This document shows positions 1 through 6,013 of a stretch of 6,013 nt of DNA, one piece after another. The stretch comes from Chloroflexota bacterium. Its GTDB lineage: Bacteria; Chloroflexota; Limnocylindria; Limnocylindrales; CSP1-4. The notes beneath the pieces are model-generated. The model was not told the origin of the DNA, made no database searches, and saw nothing but the letters and a program-made list of their open reading frames with translations. The number at the start of each line of letters is the position of its first letter. Within the stretch, counting starts at the first letter, position 1. The position numbers were made by a program, and so were the translations under genes. The stretch is taken from positions 1 through 6,013 of the forward strand of contig JAKAAV010000157.1 of assembly GCA_021802185.1 (NCBI GenBank), in the 5' to 3' direction.

Positions 1-1380
1 CCGCACCTCGTCGGTCGACACCTGCTCCAGCGCGTGGGTGATCGCGCCGAGGGAGCCCTGGACGTCGGCCTTGATGACGATCCGCAGCTCGCGCGTCTGG
101 CCGGCCTGGATCTGGCGGTACAGGTCCTCGAGCGTGGCCCGCGCGCCGGTCTCGGCCTTCGCACCGGCCTGCACGCGCCGCTGATCGACGATCGCGCGCG
201 CGGCGCGGTCGTCCGCGACCGCCTGAAGCGTGTCGCCCGCGGCCGGCACGTCGGCCAGGCCGAGGACGACGACGGCCGACGATGGCCCGGCCTTCGCGAC
301 GCGCGCCCCGACGCTGTTCTCCATCGCACGGACGCGGCCGAACGTGGCGCCCACCACGACCGTGTCGCCGACCTTGAGCGTGCCGGTCTGGACCAGCACG
401 GTCGCGACCGGGCCGCGGCCCTTGTCCAGCTCGGCCTCGACGACGGTGCCGATCGCGGGCCGCTTCGGGTTCGCCTTGAACTCCTGCAGGTCCGCGACGA
501 GCAGGATCATCTCGAGCAGATCGTCGATGCCCGTCCGCTGCTTCGCGCTCACCGGCACCAGCGGCGTGTCGCCCCCGTACTCCTCCACGAGCACGCCGTG
601 CTCGGAGAGCTCGGTCTTCACGCGGTCCGGGTTCGCGTCCGGCTTGTCGATCTTGTTCAGCGCGACGATCATCGGGACGCGCGCCGCCCGGATGTGGTCG
701 ATCGCCTCGACGGTCTGCGGCATGACGCCGTCGTCCGCCGCGACGACGAGGATCGCGATGTCGGTGCTCTTGGCGCCACGTGCGCGCATCGCGGTGAACG
801 CCTCGTGCCCCGGCGTGTCCAGGAACACGATCCGCTTGCCGTTCCTGACGGCCTCGCTCGCGCCGATGTGCTGCGTGATGCCGCCGCGCTCGCCGGCCGC
901 CACGCTCGTCGCCCGGATCGCGTCGAGCAGGCTGGTCTTGCCGTGGTCGACGTGGCCCATGACGGTCACGATCGGCGCGCGCGCGACGAGCTTCGACGGA
1001 TCGTCCTCCTCCCAGAGCGGCTCCCTGGGCGCGGCCGCCGGCGCGGCCTCGGCGCCCGCCTCCTCGACCGCCACAGGCGCGGCGGTCGCCTCGGCGACCT
1101 CGTACCCGAGCTCCTCGGCCACGAGGCTCGCGGTGTCGCGGTCGATGCTCTGGTTGATCGTCGCGAAGATGCCGCTCTTGATGAGCTCGCGGATGACGTC
1201 CGCGGGGTTCACGTGGAGCAGGGCGGCCAGCTCCTGGACGGTGACGGTCGCGGGGATCTCGATCGCACCACGCTCGCTCGGCTCGATGACCTGGACGCTC
1301 GATCCGGCCATCTGGTCCGGGCGGCGCGGCGGCTTGCGCGGTCCGCGGCGACCGCGGGTTCCACTGCGGCTTCGTGCCAC
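1..1380 (-). CDS. infB: Translation initiation factor IF-2 (3' end missing)
   Basis: IF-2 is the GTPase that brings initiator fMet-tRNA to the 30S ribosomal subunit and promotes joining of the 50S subunit. The window holds 460 N-terminal residues. A basic Arg-rich start (about 1-22) is followed by an IF2-N-like module (about 40-95, with [18 protein letters not shown]) and a short Ala/Glu/Pro linker. The GTPase domain then shows G1 GHVDHGKT at 142-149, G2 Thr169 in [10 protein letters not shown]3 DTPGHEAF at 188-195, G4 NKID at 242-245 and G5 SAK at 278-280. A beta-barrel domain II (about 306-395) follows, and domain III begins at about 432 ([14 protein letters not shown]). The rest of domain III and the fMet-tRNA-binding C-terminal domain lie beyond base 1. 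The start is GTG at 1378-1380, chosen because GAGGAGG lies 5 bases upstream. The N-terminus is much shorter than in enterobacterial IF-2, as in Chloroflexota. It is the last visible gene of the nusA operon. Identity is certain. Confidence 0.97.
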   Translation of the reverse strand, partial: MARSRSGTRGRRGPRKPPRRPDQMAGSSVQVIEPSERGAIEIPATVTVQELAALLHVNPADVIRELIKSGIFATINQSIDRDTASLVAEELGYEVAEATAAPVAVEEAGAEAAPAAAPREPLWEEDDPSKLVARAPIVTVMGHVDHGKTSLLDAIRATSVAAGERGGITQHIGASEAVRNGKRIVFLDTPGHEAFTAMRARGAKSTDIAILVVAADDGVMPQTVEAIDHIRAARVPMIVALNKIDKPDANPDRVKTELSEHGVLVEEYGGDTPLVPVSAKQRTGIDDLLEMILLVADLQEFKANPKRPAIGTVVEAELDKGRGPVATVLVQTGTLKVGDTVVVGATFGRVRAMENSVGARVAKAGPSSAVVVLGLADVPAAGDTLQAVADDRAARAIVDQRRVQAGAKAETGARATLEDLYRQIQAGQTRELRIVIKADVQGSLGAITHALEQVSTDEVR

Positions 1381-1385
1381 GGGTG

Positions 1386-1392
1386 CCTCCTC
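1386..1392 (-). promoter_or_regulatory. Ribosome binding site of infB
   Basis: GAGGAGG on the minus strand ends 5 bases before the GTG at 1378-1380. It lies in the 14-base gap after the ylxR stop and decides the GTG start, because the first in-frame ATG is 23 codons further in and would remove the basic N-terminal stretch. Confidence 0.85.
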
Positions 1393-1394
1393 GA

Positions 1395-1625
1395 TCAGGT
1401 TGGCGAGACGGCCGAGAGCCGCTCGCGGATGGGTTCGGGAATGGGGACGCCGAGGGCGCGCTCGAGGGAGCGGCGCTTCACGGCGTCGGCGACGCATGCT
1501 GCGGACGCGCACACGTACGCGCCCCGCCCGGGCAGCCGCCCGGTGGGATCGACCTCGACGCCACCGCCCGGAGTGCGGACGACCCGCACGAGATCGCGCT
1601 TGGCACGCTCGGTTCGGCACGCCAC
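1395..1625 (-). CDS. ylxR: YlxR family RNA-binding protein, start uncertain
   Basis: This is a small basic protein of the YlxR (DUF448) family, normally found between nusA and infB and thought to bind RNA. From the GTG at 1623-1625 it has 76 residues. Family signatures are [15 protein letters not shown] near the start, DPTG at 26-29 and GRGAYVC at 33-39, then a basic helix ([10 protein letters not shown]). The GTG start cuts the usual N-terminal RTCVxCR motif: in the same frame the codons just upstream read [10 protein letters not shown] before the GTG valine. That frame is open back to a TGA at 1743-1745 but contains no ATG, GTG, TTG or CTG upstream. The true protein therefore probably starts further upstream, up to about 1670, by an unusual start codon, or the sequence holds an error. 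The gene ends 14 bases before infB. The family call is secure; the start is not. Confidence 0.88.
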   Translation of the reverse strand: MACRTERAKRDLVRVVRTPGGGVEVDPTGRLPGRGAYVCASAACVADAVKRRSLERALGVPIPEPIRERLSAVSPT

Positions 1626-1666
1626 GCACGTGCGGGCGGGCTGACGGCGGGGGCGGGATCCCGCGC

Positions 1667-2923
1667 CTACGGAGCCACCTCCTCGGTGGGTTCCGGCGCA
1701 GGCGCCGTCTCGTTGGCGGGCCCCGATGCAGGCGCCGGCGCGTCAGCTGCTTCCGCCGCAGGCGCCGGCTCGTCGGAGGGTTCGGGCGCGGAGCCCTGCT
1801 CCTCGGCGGACGGCTGCTCGGACGGCGCCGGCTGTCTCCCGGCCGGTCCCGATCGCTCGCGACCGTCCCCCGGCACGGCCTCGCCCTCGCGCGGCTGGTC
1901 GCTCCGGATGTCGATGCGCCAGCCGGTCAGCTTCGCGGCCAGCCGGGCGTTCTGCCCCTCGCGGCCGATGGCCAGCGAGAGCATCCGCTCGGGAACGGTC
2001 ACGGTCGCGATGCGGGCCGCCTCGTCGATCGAGACACCGACGACCTGCGCCGGGCTCAGCGCGTTCGCCACGAACTGCGCGGGGTCCTCGGCCCACGGAA
2101 TGACGTCGATCTTCTCGCCGTTGAGCTCCGCGACCACGGCCTGCACGCGCCCGCCGCGCTGGCCGACCGTCGCGCCAACCGGGTCCAGCCCGTCCTGCCG
2201 GCTGCTCACCGCCACCTTGGAGCGGCTGCCCGCCTCCCGCGCGATCGCCTTGATCTCGACCGTGCCGTTGTGGATCTCGGGCACCTCGAGCTCGAACAGG
2301 CGGCGCAGGAACCCCTTGTGGGTCCGGCTCACGTAGACCTGCGGGCCCTTCGTCGTGCGGCGCACCTCGAGCACGTACGCCTTGACGTGCTGCCCGATCC
2401 GGTAGCTCTCGGTGGGCGACTGCTCGGTCGTGGCCAGCACTGCCTCCACGCCCTTGCCCATGTCCAGGATGATGCCGCGCGGCTCGACACGGTTGACCGT
2501 GCCGGTGATGATCTCGGCCTCGCGCTGGGCGTACTGCCCGAACACGACCTCCCGCTCGGCCTCCCGCAGCCGCTGGAGCACGAGCTGCTTGGCCGTCTGA
2601 GCGTGGATGCGGCCGAAGCTCGCGGCGTCGAGCTCCTCGGTCTCCACGATGTCCCCCGGCTCGGCGTTCGCCTTGATGCGGCGCGCCTCCTCCAGGGTGA
2701 ACTCCGTGAGGGGGTCCTCGACCTCCTCGACGGCGATCATCGCGCGGAACACCCGGATCCGGCCCGTCTCCGGGTCGATCTCCACGTAGACGTTCTCGTT
2801 CCCGGGGGCGACCCGCCGGTACGCGGCCTGGATCGCCTCCTCCACGGTCTTGACGAGCTGCTCGCGCGGAACGCCCTTCTCGGCGTTCAGCTGCAGGAGG
2901 GCGCCGATGAAATCCCGGCTCAT
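1667..2923 (-). CDS. nusA: Transcription termination/antitermination factor NusA
   Basis: NusA binds RNA polymerase and nascent RNA in the cytoplasm and controls pausing, intrinsic termination and antitermination. The protein has 418 residues: an N-terminal polymerase-binding domain (1 to about 130), an S1 domain (about 136-200, [19 protein letters not shown]), KH1 (about 215-285, with GQRG at 254-257) and KH2 (about 290-342, with [16 protein letters not shown] at 318-333). The last 75 residues or so are a low-complexity Ala/Pro/Glu tail instead of the acidic repeats of proteobacterial NusA. The ATG at 2921-2923 is chosen because GAGAGGAGG lies 6 bases upstream and the family starts here ([13 protein letters not shown]); an in-frame start 19 codons further upstream would absorb this ribosome binding site. 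The gene is preceded by a promoter and hairpin leader, and is followed by ylxR and infB in one operon. Identity is certain. Confidence 0.97.
   Translation of the reverse strand: MSRDFIGALLQLNAEKGVPREQLVKTVEEAIQAAYRRVAPGNENVYVEIDPETGRIRVFRAMIAVEEVEDPLTEFTLEEARRIKANAEPGDIVETEELDAASFGRIHAQTAKQLVLQRLREAEREVVFGQYAQREAEIITGTVNRVEPRGIILDMGKGVEAVLATTEQSPTESYRIGQHVKAYVLEVRRTTKGPQVYVSRTHKGFLRRLFELEVPEIHNGTVEIKAIAREAGSRSKVAVSSRQDGLDPVGATVGQRGGRVQAVVAELNGEKIDVIPWAEDPAQFVANALSPAQVVGVSIDEAARIATVTVPERMLSLAIGREGQNARLAAKLTGWRIDIRSDQPREGEAVPGDGRERSGPAGRQPAPSEQPSAEEQGSAPEPSDEPAPAAEAADAPAPASGPANETAPAPEPTEEVAP
1678..1684 (-). promoter_or_regulatory. Shine-Dalgarno-like sequence ahead of ylxR, inside the end of nusA
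   Basis: GAGGAGG on the minus strand encodes the Glu-Glu near the NusA C-terminus and is the only good ribosome binding site close to ylxR. Seven bases separate its GGAGG core from a GTA codon at 1668-1670 that is in the ylxR frame and overlaps the nusA TAG stop. It may serve a coupled, non-canonical ylxR start. It could also be no more than the Glu codons of NusA. Confidence 0.4.
1698..1787 (-). repeat. Three degenerate 30-bp direct repeats in the NusA tail
   Basis: The plus-strand decamer GCAGGCGCCG begins at 1698, 1728 and 1758, spaced exactly 30 bases apart, with diverged sequence between. It encodes a 10-residue period of Ala/Pro/Glu-rich protein in the NusA C-terminal tail. It looks like a coding minisatellite produced by slippage or duplication. 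Confidence 0.7.
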
Positions 2924-2929
2924 GTAGCG

Positions 2930-2938
2930 CCTCCTCTC
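2930..2938 (-). promoter_or_regulatory. Ribosome binding site of nusA
   Basis: GAGAGGAGG on the minus strand stands 6 bases ahead of the ATG at 2921-2923. It is a near-ideal Shine-Dalgarno site and fixes the nusA start. Confidence 0.88.
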
Positions 2939-2966
2939 GTCTCGTGTCGACCGCCACTCACAAGAA

Positions 2967-2987
2967 GACGTGGGGGTCACCCACGTC
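2967..2987 (-). promoter_or_regulatory. Perfect hairpin in the nusA leader
   Basis: The 8-base arms GACGTGGG and CCCACGTC are perfectly complementary around a 5-base loop. The element lies between the predicted promoter and the nusA ribosome binding site. On the transcribed strand the stem is followed by TTCTTG, a weak pyrimidine tract, so it could act as a leaky terminator or attenuator, a pause site, or a palindromic protein-binding site. The arms are seen directly; the function is inferred. Confidence 0.6.
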
Positions 2988-3017
2988 GAAGCGGCGGCCA
3001 GCGATCAGTCAGGCGGA

Positions 3018-3044
3018 AGTATATCACCCGCCCCCTTCGGTCCA
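3018..3044 (-). promoter_or_regulatory. Candidate promoter of the nusA-ylxR-infB operon
   Basis: On the minus strand TGATATACT (3018-3026) is an extended -10 element, TG-n-TATACT, in otherwise very GC-rich DNA. A weak -35-like TGGACC (3039-3044) lies 15 bases upstream, shorter than usual but tolerable with an extended -10. The predicted start is near 3011, giving an 88-base leader that contains the hairpin and the nusA ribosome binding site. Confidence 0.6.
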
Positions 3045-3100
3045 GATCACCAGCCCGGCCCCCGGAGCACCTGCATCCCGGGCTGCTCGACCCCCCGTAC

Positions 3101-3262
3101 GCTCGGGGCGCAGGCGCACGGGAACCGGGACAGGGGGCCGCTCCTCATGAAGACGGGCCGGTGCGCCTGGGGGGCGCCGCTGCACCCGAACCGGGACGGG
3201 CGCCCGCGTGTCGGTCGCGCACGCGCTCGGGGACGCCGCTGCGCCGGGGCCTGGGCAGGGCC
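3101..3262. repeat. Imperfect tandem repeats of roughly 60 bp between the MFS gene and nusA
   Basis: Three related blocks begin near 3101, 3165 and 3225 (gctcgggg, gcctgggg, gctcgggg). The first two share GAACCGGGAC (3122-3131 weakly offset, and 3188-3197), and the second and third share CGCCGCTGC. The stretch from 3027 to 3265 otherwise holds no gene I can support: no rimP-like reading frame, no tRNA and no clear terminator. Similarity is partial and some may reflect GC-biased composition. Confidence 0.35.
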
Positions 3263-3265
3263 AGG

Positions 3266-4723
3266 TCAGTCGGCTCCGATCCTCGCGGCGGCCGGCCGCC
3301 CATGCCCGGCCCCCGCCTCGCCGGCGCGCGACCCCTCGCCGAGGCGTGTCGTCAGCGCGATCCCGCCGACGACCGCCGCGCACGCGAGTCCGAACGTTGC
3401 AAGCAGCGCCGTCGCCCGATCCCAGCCGAGCGCCGGCGCTTCCGCGAGCACGATCCCGCCGACGCCGGCACCGAGCGCGGTCCCGAGCACGTCGGACAGC
3501 TGGAGGCCCGCCGTCGCGACGCCCTCGCGCCCGGCGGGCGCCAGGTGCAGCACGAGCAGCGTGATGCAGGAATAGCCGAGGCCCATCCCGAGGCCGCTGA
3601 TGCCCCAGCCCGCGAGACCGACCGCGACCGGGATCGCGGGCGACGTGGCCGCTGCCACGAGCGCGATCCCCAGCACGACGAGTCCGAGCCCCAGCCGGAT
3701 CAGGAACCCGGTTCCGAGCGCCGCCACCTGCCGGGCCTGGATCCACGATCCGGCGGCCCACGCGACGGTGGCCGCCGTCAGCGAGACACCGGCCTCGGGG
3801 GCCGAGAGCCCGCGCACGGAGACGAGCATGAGGGGGACGAACGCCTCGGCGCCCGTGAACCCGAACATCAGGACCCCACGGAGGAGCGTGGTCGCGGGGA
3901 GCCCGGCCGAGGCTCGGAGCGTCCCGGGCGGCAGCACGCGACCGAGCGACGGCAGCGCGACCGCGGCTCCCGTGGTGACGAGCACGGGGAGCCACGGCAG
4001 ACCGCGGGTATCGAGGCCGGCGAGGACGAGACCGGCGCCGACCGCCACGCGCAGGACGTCCGCGATCCGGCCGCGCCGGATCGCCGACGCAGCCCCCGAC
4101 TCGCCTGCACGGCTCGTCCGGGCAGGATCGGTCGACGGGACGCGCAGCAGCGGTCGCGTCGTGATCGCGGCCGCGACGCCCACGAGCGGGAGCAGCGCGA
4201 GGAACACCGCGCGCCAGGACAGCACCTCGGCGATGAGGCCCGCGAGTGCCGGCCCCGCGATCCCGGGCACGACCCACGCGGTCGACATGATGGCGAACAT
4301 GCGAGGGCGAAGGGCCGGCGCGTACTGGCGGCCGATGCTGACGTATGCGACGGCCGGGATCGCCCCGGCGCCGATCCCCTGCACGGCGCGAGCCACGACG
4401 AGGACGGGCATCGTCGGCGCCAGGCCTCCGGCCAGCAGGCCGATCGCGAAGAGCGTCAGCCCGAGGAGGTACGGGCGTTCGAGGCCAACGGCGTCCGCGA
4501 GCTCTCCCGCGGCCACGATCCCCACCATGTTCCCCAGGAAGAACGCGCTGAAGACCCAGCCGTAGAGCGCTATCCCGCCGAGGTCGGACGCGACCAGCGG
4601 CATGACGGTCGCGATCGCGAGCGACTCGAACGCCACGAGCGTGACGGTCAGCGCAAGGCCGGCCGTCAGTGTGCGCAGCTCGCCTGCCCGGAGCGCCGGA
4701 CGAGTCGGGATCGACGCGCTCAC
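3266..4723 (-). CDS. MFS transporter, 14-helix DHA2-like drug efflux type
   Basis: This is a 485-residue inner-membrane protein, probably a proton-coupled exporter; the substrate is unknown. About 14 hydrophobic segments can be drawn, near residues 18-45, 53-73, 84-103, 106-130, 141-166, 169-188, 220-236, 243-259, 279-302, 309-328, 338-360, 364-392, 405-427 and 434-458. A degenerate motif A ([12 protein letters not shown], 73-84) follows helix 2, and an antiporter motif C-like [10 protein letters not shown] (153-162) lies in helix 5. Glu33, Glu293 and Asp411 fall in or near membrane segments. A Ser/Arg-rich loop (190-219) precedes helix 7, and the C-terminal tail is hydrophilic. The GTG start at 4721-4723 has no ribosome binding site of its own; its first bases overlap the stop of a possible leader ORF (GTGA), which suggests translational coupling. 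An in-frame CTG at 4733-4735 is an alternative. Its place between proS and nusA is unusual. The family is secure; the efflux role is inferred from the motifs. Confidence 0.9.
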   Translation of the reverse strand: MSASIPTRPALRAGELRTLTAGLALTVTLVAFESLAIATVMPLVASDLGGIALYGWVFSAFFLGNMVGIVAAGELADAVGLERPYLLGLTLFAIGLLAGGLAPTMPVLVVARAVQGIGAGAIPAVAYVSIGRQYAPALRPRMFAIMSTAWVVPGIAGPALAGLIAEVLSWRAVFLALLPLVGVAAAITTRPLLRVPSTDPARTSRAGESGAASAIRRGRIADVLRVAVGAGLVLAGLDTRGLPWLPVLVTTGAAVALPSLGRVLPPGTLRASAGLPATTLLRGVLMFGFTGAEAFVPLMLVSVRGLSAPEAGVSLTAATVAWAAGSWIQARQVAALGTGFLIRLGLGLVVLGIALVAAATSPAIPVAVGLAGWGISGLGMGLGYSCITLLVLHLAPAGREGVATAGLQLSDVLGTALGAGVGGIVLAEAPALGWDRATALLATFGLACAAVVGGIALTTRLGEGSRAGEAGAGHGRPAAARIGAD

Positions 4724-4818
4724 GATCGTCGACAGGCTACGGGCCGCGACCGCCGGTCAGGCCGCCCGCACGTGACACGGTCCCGCCTCACCTGACCGGG
4801 GAGACGCGTGGCCGGCAT
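4720..4818 (-). CDS. Possible 32-residue Arg-rich leader peptide ahead of the MFS gene
   Basis: An ATG at 4816-4818 opens a 32-codon frame with 10 arginines, ending in a TGA at 4720-4722 that overlaps the transporter GTG as GTGA. GAGGAGAGG (4820-4828) lies just upstream, the best ribosome binding site in this stretch. I do not recognise the peptide. It could be a leader whose translation delivers ribosomes to the transporter start, which lacks its own site. It could also be chance in a GC-rich spacer, since its frame stays open upstream of the ATG as well. An internal 9-bp inverted repeat spans codons 7-22. Confidence 0.4.
   Translation of the reverse strand: MPATRLPGQVRRDRVTCGRPDRRSRPVACRRS
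4734..4760 (-). promoter_or_regulatory. Weak candidate promoter directly upstream of the MFS gene
   Basis: TAGCCT (4734-4739) on the minus strand resembles a -10 element, with CTGACC (4755-4760) as a -35-like sequence 15 bases upstream. Transcription would begin within a few bases of the GTG, giving a near-leaderless mRNA. This competes with the leader-ORF reading. The -35-like element lies inside one arm of the 9-bp inverted repeat. Confidence 0.25.
4753..4799. repeat. 9-bp perfect inverted repeat upstream of the MFS gene
   Basis: CCGGTCAGG (4753-4761) and CCTGACCGG (4791-4799) are exact reverse complements separated by 29 bases that include CACGTG (4769-4774). It may be an operator for a transporter regulator, or a stem in the mRNA within the leader ORF. 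The arms are seen directly; the function is inferred. Confidence 0.6.
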
Positions 4819-4819
4819 A

Positions 4820-4828
4820 CCTCTCCTC
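4820..4828 (-). promoter_or_regulatory. Ribosome binding site of the possible leader ORF
   Basis: GAGGAGAGG on the minus strand ends one base before the ATG at 4816-4818; its GAGG and GGAG cores are 6 and 4 bases from it. It is the only strong Shine-Dalgarno match between proS and the transporter. Confidence 0.45.
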
Positions 4829-4884
4829 ACGTCGGGACCAGGGAGGCGGGTGACGCCGGGCGAGCCGGGAGGGCCGAAGCGACT

Positions 4885-4942
4885 CCGGGCACGCCCGGCT
4901 GGAGCGGAGGCCGGAGCGGACGCCCGGGCGGCAGGACCCGCC
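4885..4942 (-). terminator. GC-rich hairpins downstream of proS, weak terminator candidate
   Basis: Two short stems follow the proS stop: GGCGG/CCGCC (4927-4931 with 4938-4942, 6-base loop) and CCGGG/CCCGG (4885-4889 with 4894-4898, 4-base loop). Neither is followed by a T run. In DNA this GC-rich such stems occur often by chance, so termination here is only a possibility. Confidence 0.22.
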
Positions 4943-4952
4943 TCTCCGGCGC

Positions 4953-6013
4953 TCAGTATGCCTTGGCCCAGACGACCCGCCGCTCGGACGGCCGCCCGTC
5001 GACGATGCACCGGCCCGTCTCCGGCTGCGCGTCGAACGGGATGTTGCGGATCGTCGCCCCCGTCTCCTGGTTGACCTGGGCCTCGCACTCCGGCGAGCCG
5101 CACCAGTGCGCCCAGATGAACCCGCCCTCGTCGTCGTTCACCCGCTTGAACGCGGCGTAGTCGTCGACGTGGTGCGTGTTCGCCTCTCGGAAGTCGAGCG
5201 CGCGCTGGAACAGCTCCTGCTGGTAGCCCTGCAGGCGCAGCGGCAGCTCGCTCGCGAGCAGGTCGAGCGGGACGGCCTCCCGCGACCGGTCCATGCGGCG
5301 CACCAGCACGCCCTGCCGGGCCGCGACGTCGCGCGGCCCGACCTCGATCCGGAACGGGACGCCGCGCAGCTCCCAGTGGTTGTACTTGAAGCCCGGGGAC
5401 TCCTCGCGCCAGTCGACCTCCAGCCGCACCTCCCGTCCCTCGGGCGTCGAGCGGAGCGCGAGATCGAAGCGCTCGATCGCGTCGGCCACCGCGGATCGGT
5501 CGGCCTCCGAGCGAAAGATCGGGACCACCACGACCTGCACCGGCGCCACCTTCGGCGGCAGCACCAGCCCACTGTCATCGCCGTGGGCCATGATTGTCGC
5601 GCCCACCATGCGCGTGCTGAACCCCCAGGAGGTCCCGTGGGGATGGCGACGCTGGTTGTCGCGGTCGAGGAACGTGATGCCGGCGGCCTGCGCGAAGTTC
5701 GACCCGAGGTAGTGGCTCGTGCCGGCCTGCAGCGCCTTCCGGTCGCGCATCATGGCCTCGATCGAGTAGGTGTACACGGCGCCGGGGAACTTCTCACCCT
5801 CGCTCTTGCGGCCAGAGATCACCGGGATCGCCAGCCACTCCTCGGAGACCTTGCGGTAGATCTCCAGGCCGAGGTCCACCTCCTCGCGCGCCTCCTGCTC
5901 GGTGGCGTGGAACGTGTGCGCCTCCTGCCACAGGAACTCGGTGGTCCGCAGGAACAAGCGCGTGCGCAGCTCCCAGCGCACCACGTTGTTCCAGAGGTTC
6001 ATCAGCAGGGGCA
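4953..6013 (-). CDS. proS: Prolyl-tRNA synthetase, archaeal/eukaryotic-like type (5' end missing)
   Basis: This class II aminoacyl-tRNA synthetase charges tRNA-Pro with proline. About 352 C-terminal residues are visible; against the Thermus enzyme of about 477 residues, roughly 125 are missing to the right. Numbering from the in-frame Met codon at 6000-6002 (internal, not a start), motif 2 is RWELRTRLFLRTTEF (9-23), the proline pocket includes LQAGTSHYLG (91-100), and motif 3 lies in TSWGFSTR through HGDDSGLVLPP (124-150). The anticodon-binding domain spans about 153-255 and a C-terminal zinc-type domain about 262-349, ending in the conserved Ala-Tyr. No editing insertion separates motifs 2 and 3, which identifies the archaeal/eukaryotic-like type also found in Thermus and several bacterial phyla. 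Zinc ligands look incomplete: Cys301, Cys306 and Cys332 remain, but Asp335 stands where the fourth Cys is expected. Identity is certain. Confidence 0.96.
   Translation of the reverse strand, partial: PLLMNLWNNVVRWELRTRLFLRTTEFLWQEAHTFHATEQEAREEVDLGLEIYRKVSEEWLAIPVISGRKSEGEKFPGAVYTYSIEAMMRDRKALQAGTSHYLGSNFAQAAGITFLDRDNQRRHPHGTSWGFSTRMVGATIMAHGDDSGLVLPPKVAPVQVVVVPIFRSEADRSAVADAIERFDLALRSTPEGREVRLEVDWREESPGFKYNHWELRGVPFRIEVGPRDVAARQGVLVRRMDRSREAVPLDLLASELPLRLQGYQQELFQRALDFREANTHHVDDYAAFKRVNDDEGGFIWAHWCGSPECEAQVNQETGATIRNIPFDAQPETGRCIVDGRPSERRVVWAKAY

Noticed and set aside
34..1644. A 536-codon plus-strand open frame
   Set aside because: It lies opposite infB and ylxR, with an Asp/Arg/Leu-rich composition that mirrors the codons of the real genes and no domain of its own.
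1743..2957. A 404-codon minus-strand frame overlapping nusA
   Set aside because: It is an out-of-frame shadow of nusA with Arg/Gly/Ala-rich composition. The nusA frame contains the full S1 and KH domains.
3050..3151. A 33-codon minus-strand ORF starting near 3151 in the spacer before nusA
   Set aside because: It has no ribosome binding site and no recognisable sequence, and it ends just upstream of the nusA promoter.
3180..3200. A GGTTCGGG motif on the minus strand resembling a tRNA T-loop
   Set aside because: The surrounding bases form neither a T-stem nor an acceptor or anticodon arm, so there is no tRNA gene here.
3241..3265. A short inverted repeat (CCTGG/CCAGG) just after the MFS stop as a terminator
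   Set aside because: The stem is only 5 bp, with no T run on the transcribed strand, and is not distinguishable from chance in this composition.
3024..4277. A minus-strand frame overlapping the MFS gene and extending towards nusA
   Set aside because: It is out of frame with the transporter, lacks membrane segments or domains, and its extension into the spacer is Arg/Pro/Ala-rich with no RimP likeness.
4608..4622. GCGATCGC octamers here and elsewhere (for example near 2241)
   Set aside because: They fall inside coding sequence where Ala-Ile and Ile-Ala codon pairs in GC-rich usage produce them, so a dedicated genome motif is not needed to explain them.
230..4795. A 1521-codon plus-strand open frame spanning four genes
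   Set aside because: It runs antisense to infB, ylxR, nusA and the MFS gene, all of which have clear family motifs. Its product is low-complexity Arg/Ala/Pro/Ser-rich sequence with no recognisable domain. Long antisense frames are expected in DNA this GC-rich.

Overview
This is a very GC-rich bacterial window. All supported genes lie on the minus strand, so read right to left: the 3' part of proS (prolyl-tRNA synthetase), a 14-helix MFS efflux-type transporter, then the transcription/translation cluster nusA - ylxR - infB, with infB running off the left edge. The NusA body, the short IF-2 N-terminus and the archaeal/eukaryotic-type ProRS without an insertion domain look most like a high-GC Chloroflexota lineage (for example the Limnocylindria/Ellin6529 type). 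This is inferred from remembered family sequences, not from a search; a high-GC actinobacterium is the main alternative.

Layout: 1-1380 infB (3' end missing); 1395-1625 ylxR; 1667-2923 nusA; 2924-3265 intergenic DNA holding an extended -10 promoter, a leader with a perfect 8-bp hairpin, and degenerate roughly 60-bp repeats; 3266-4723 MFS transporter; 4720-4818 a possible 32-codon leader ORF overlapping the transporter start, with a 9-bp inverted repeat inside it; 4819-4952 a GC-rich spacer with weak hairpins; 4953-6013 proS (5' end missing).

nusA, ylxR and infB are packed 14 to about 41 bases apart and form an operon for transcription elongation/termination control, RNA binding and translation initiation, probably driven by the promoter near 3018-3026. 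rimP, which commonly precedes nusA, is absent between proS and nusA; the MFS gene and a fresh promoter occupy that place. The transporter is not functionally related to its neighbours and looks inserted into an otherwise conserved informational neighbourhood.

I do not see a previously undescribed multi-gene system. The points most worth a second look are the missing canonical start codon for ylxR, the leader ORF and inverted repeat ahead of the transporter, the hairpin in the nusA leader, and an altered zinc-ligand set in ProRS. The very long plus-strand open frames are antisense shadows typical of GC-rich coding DNA.
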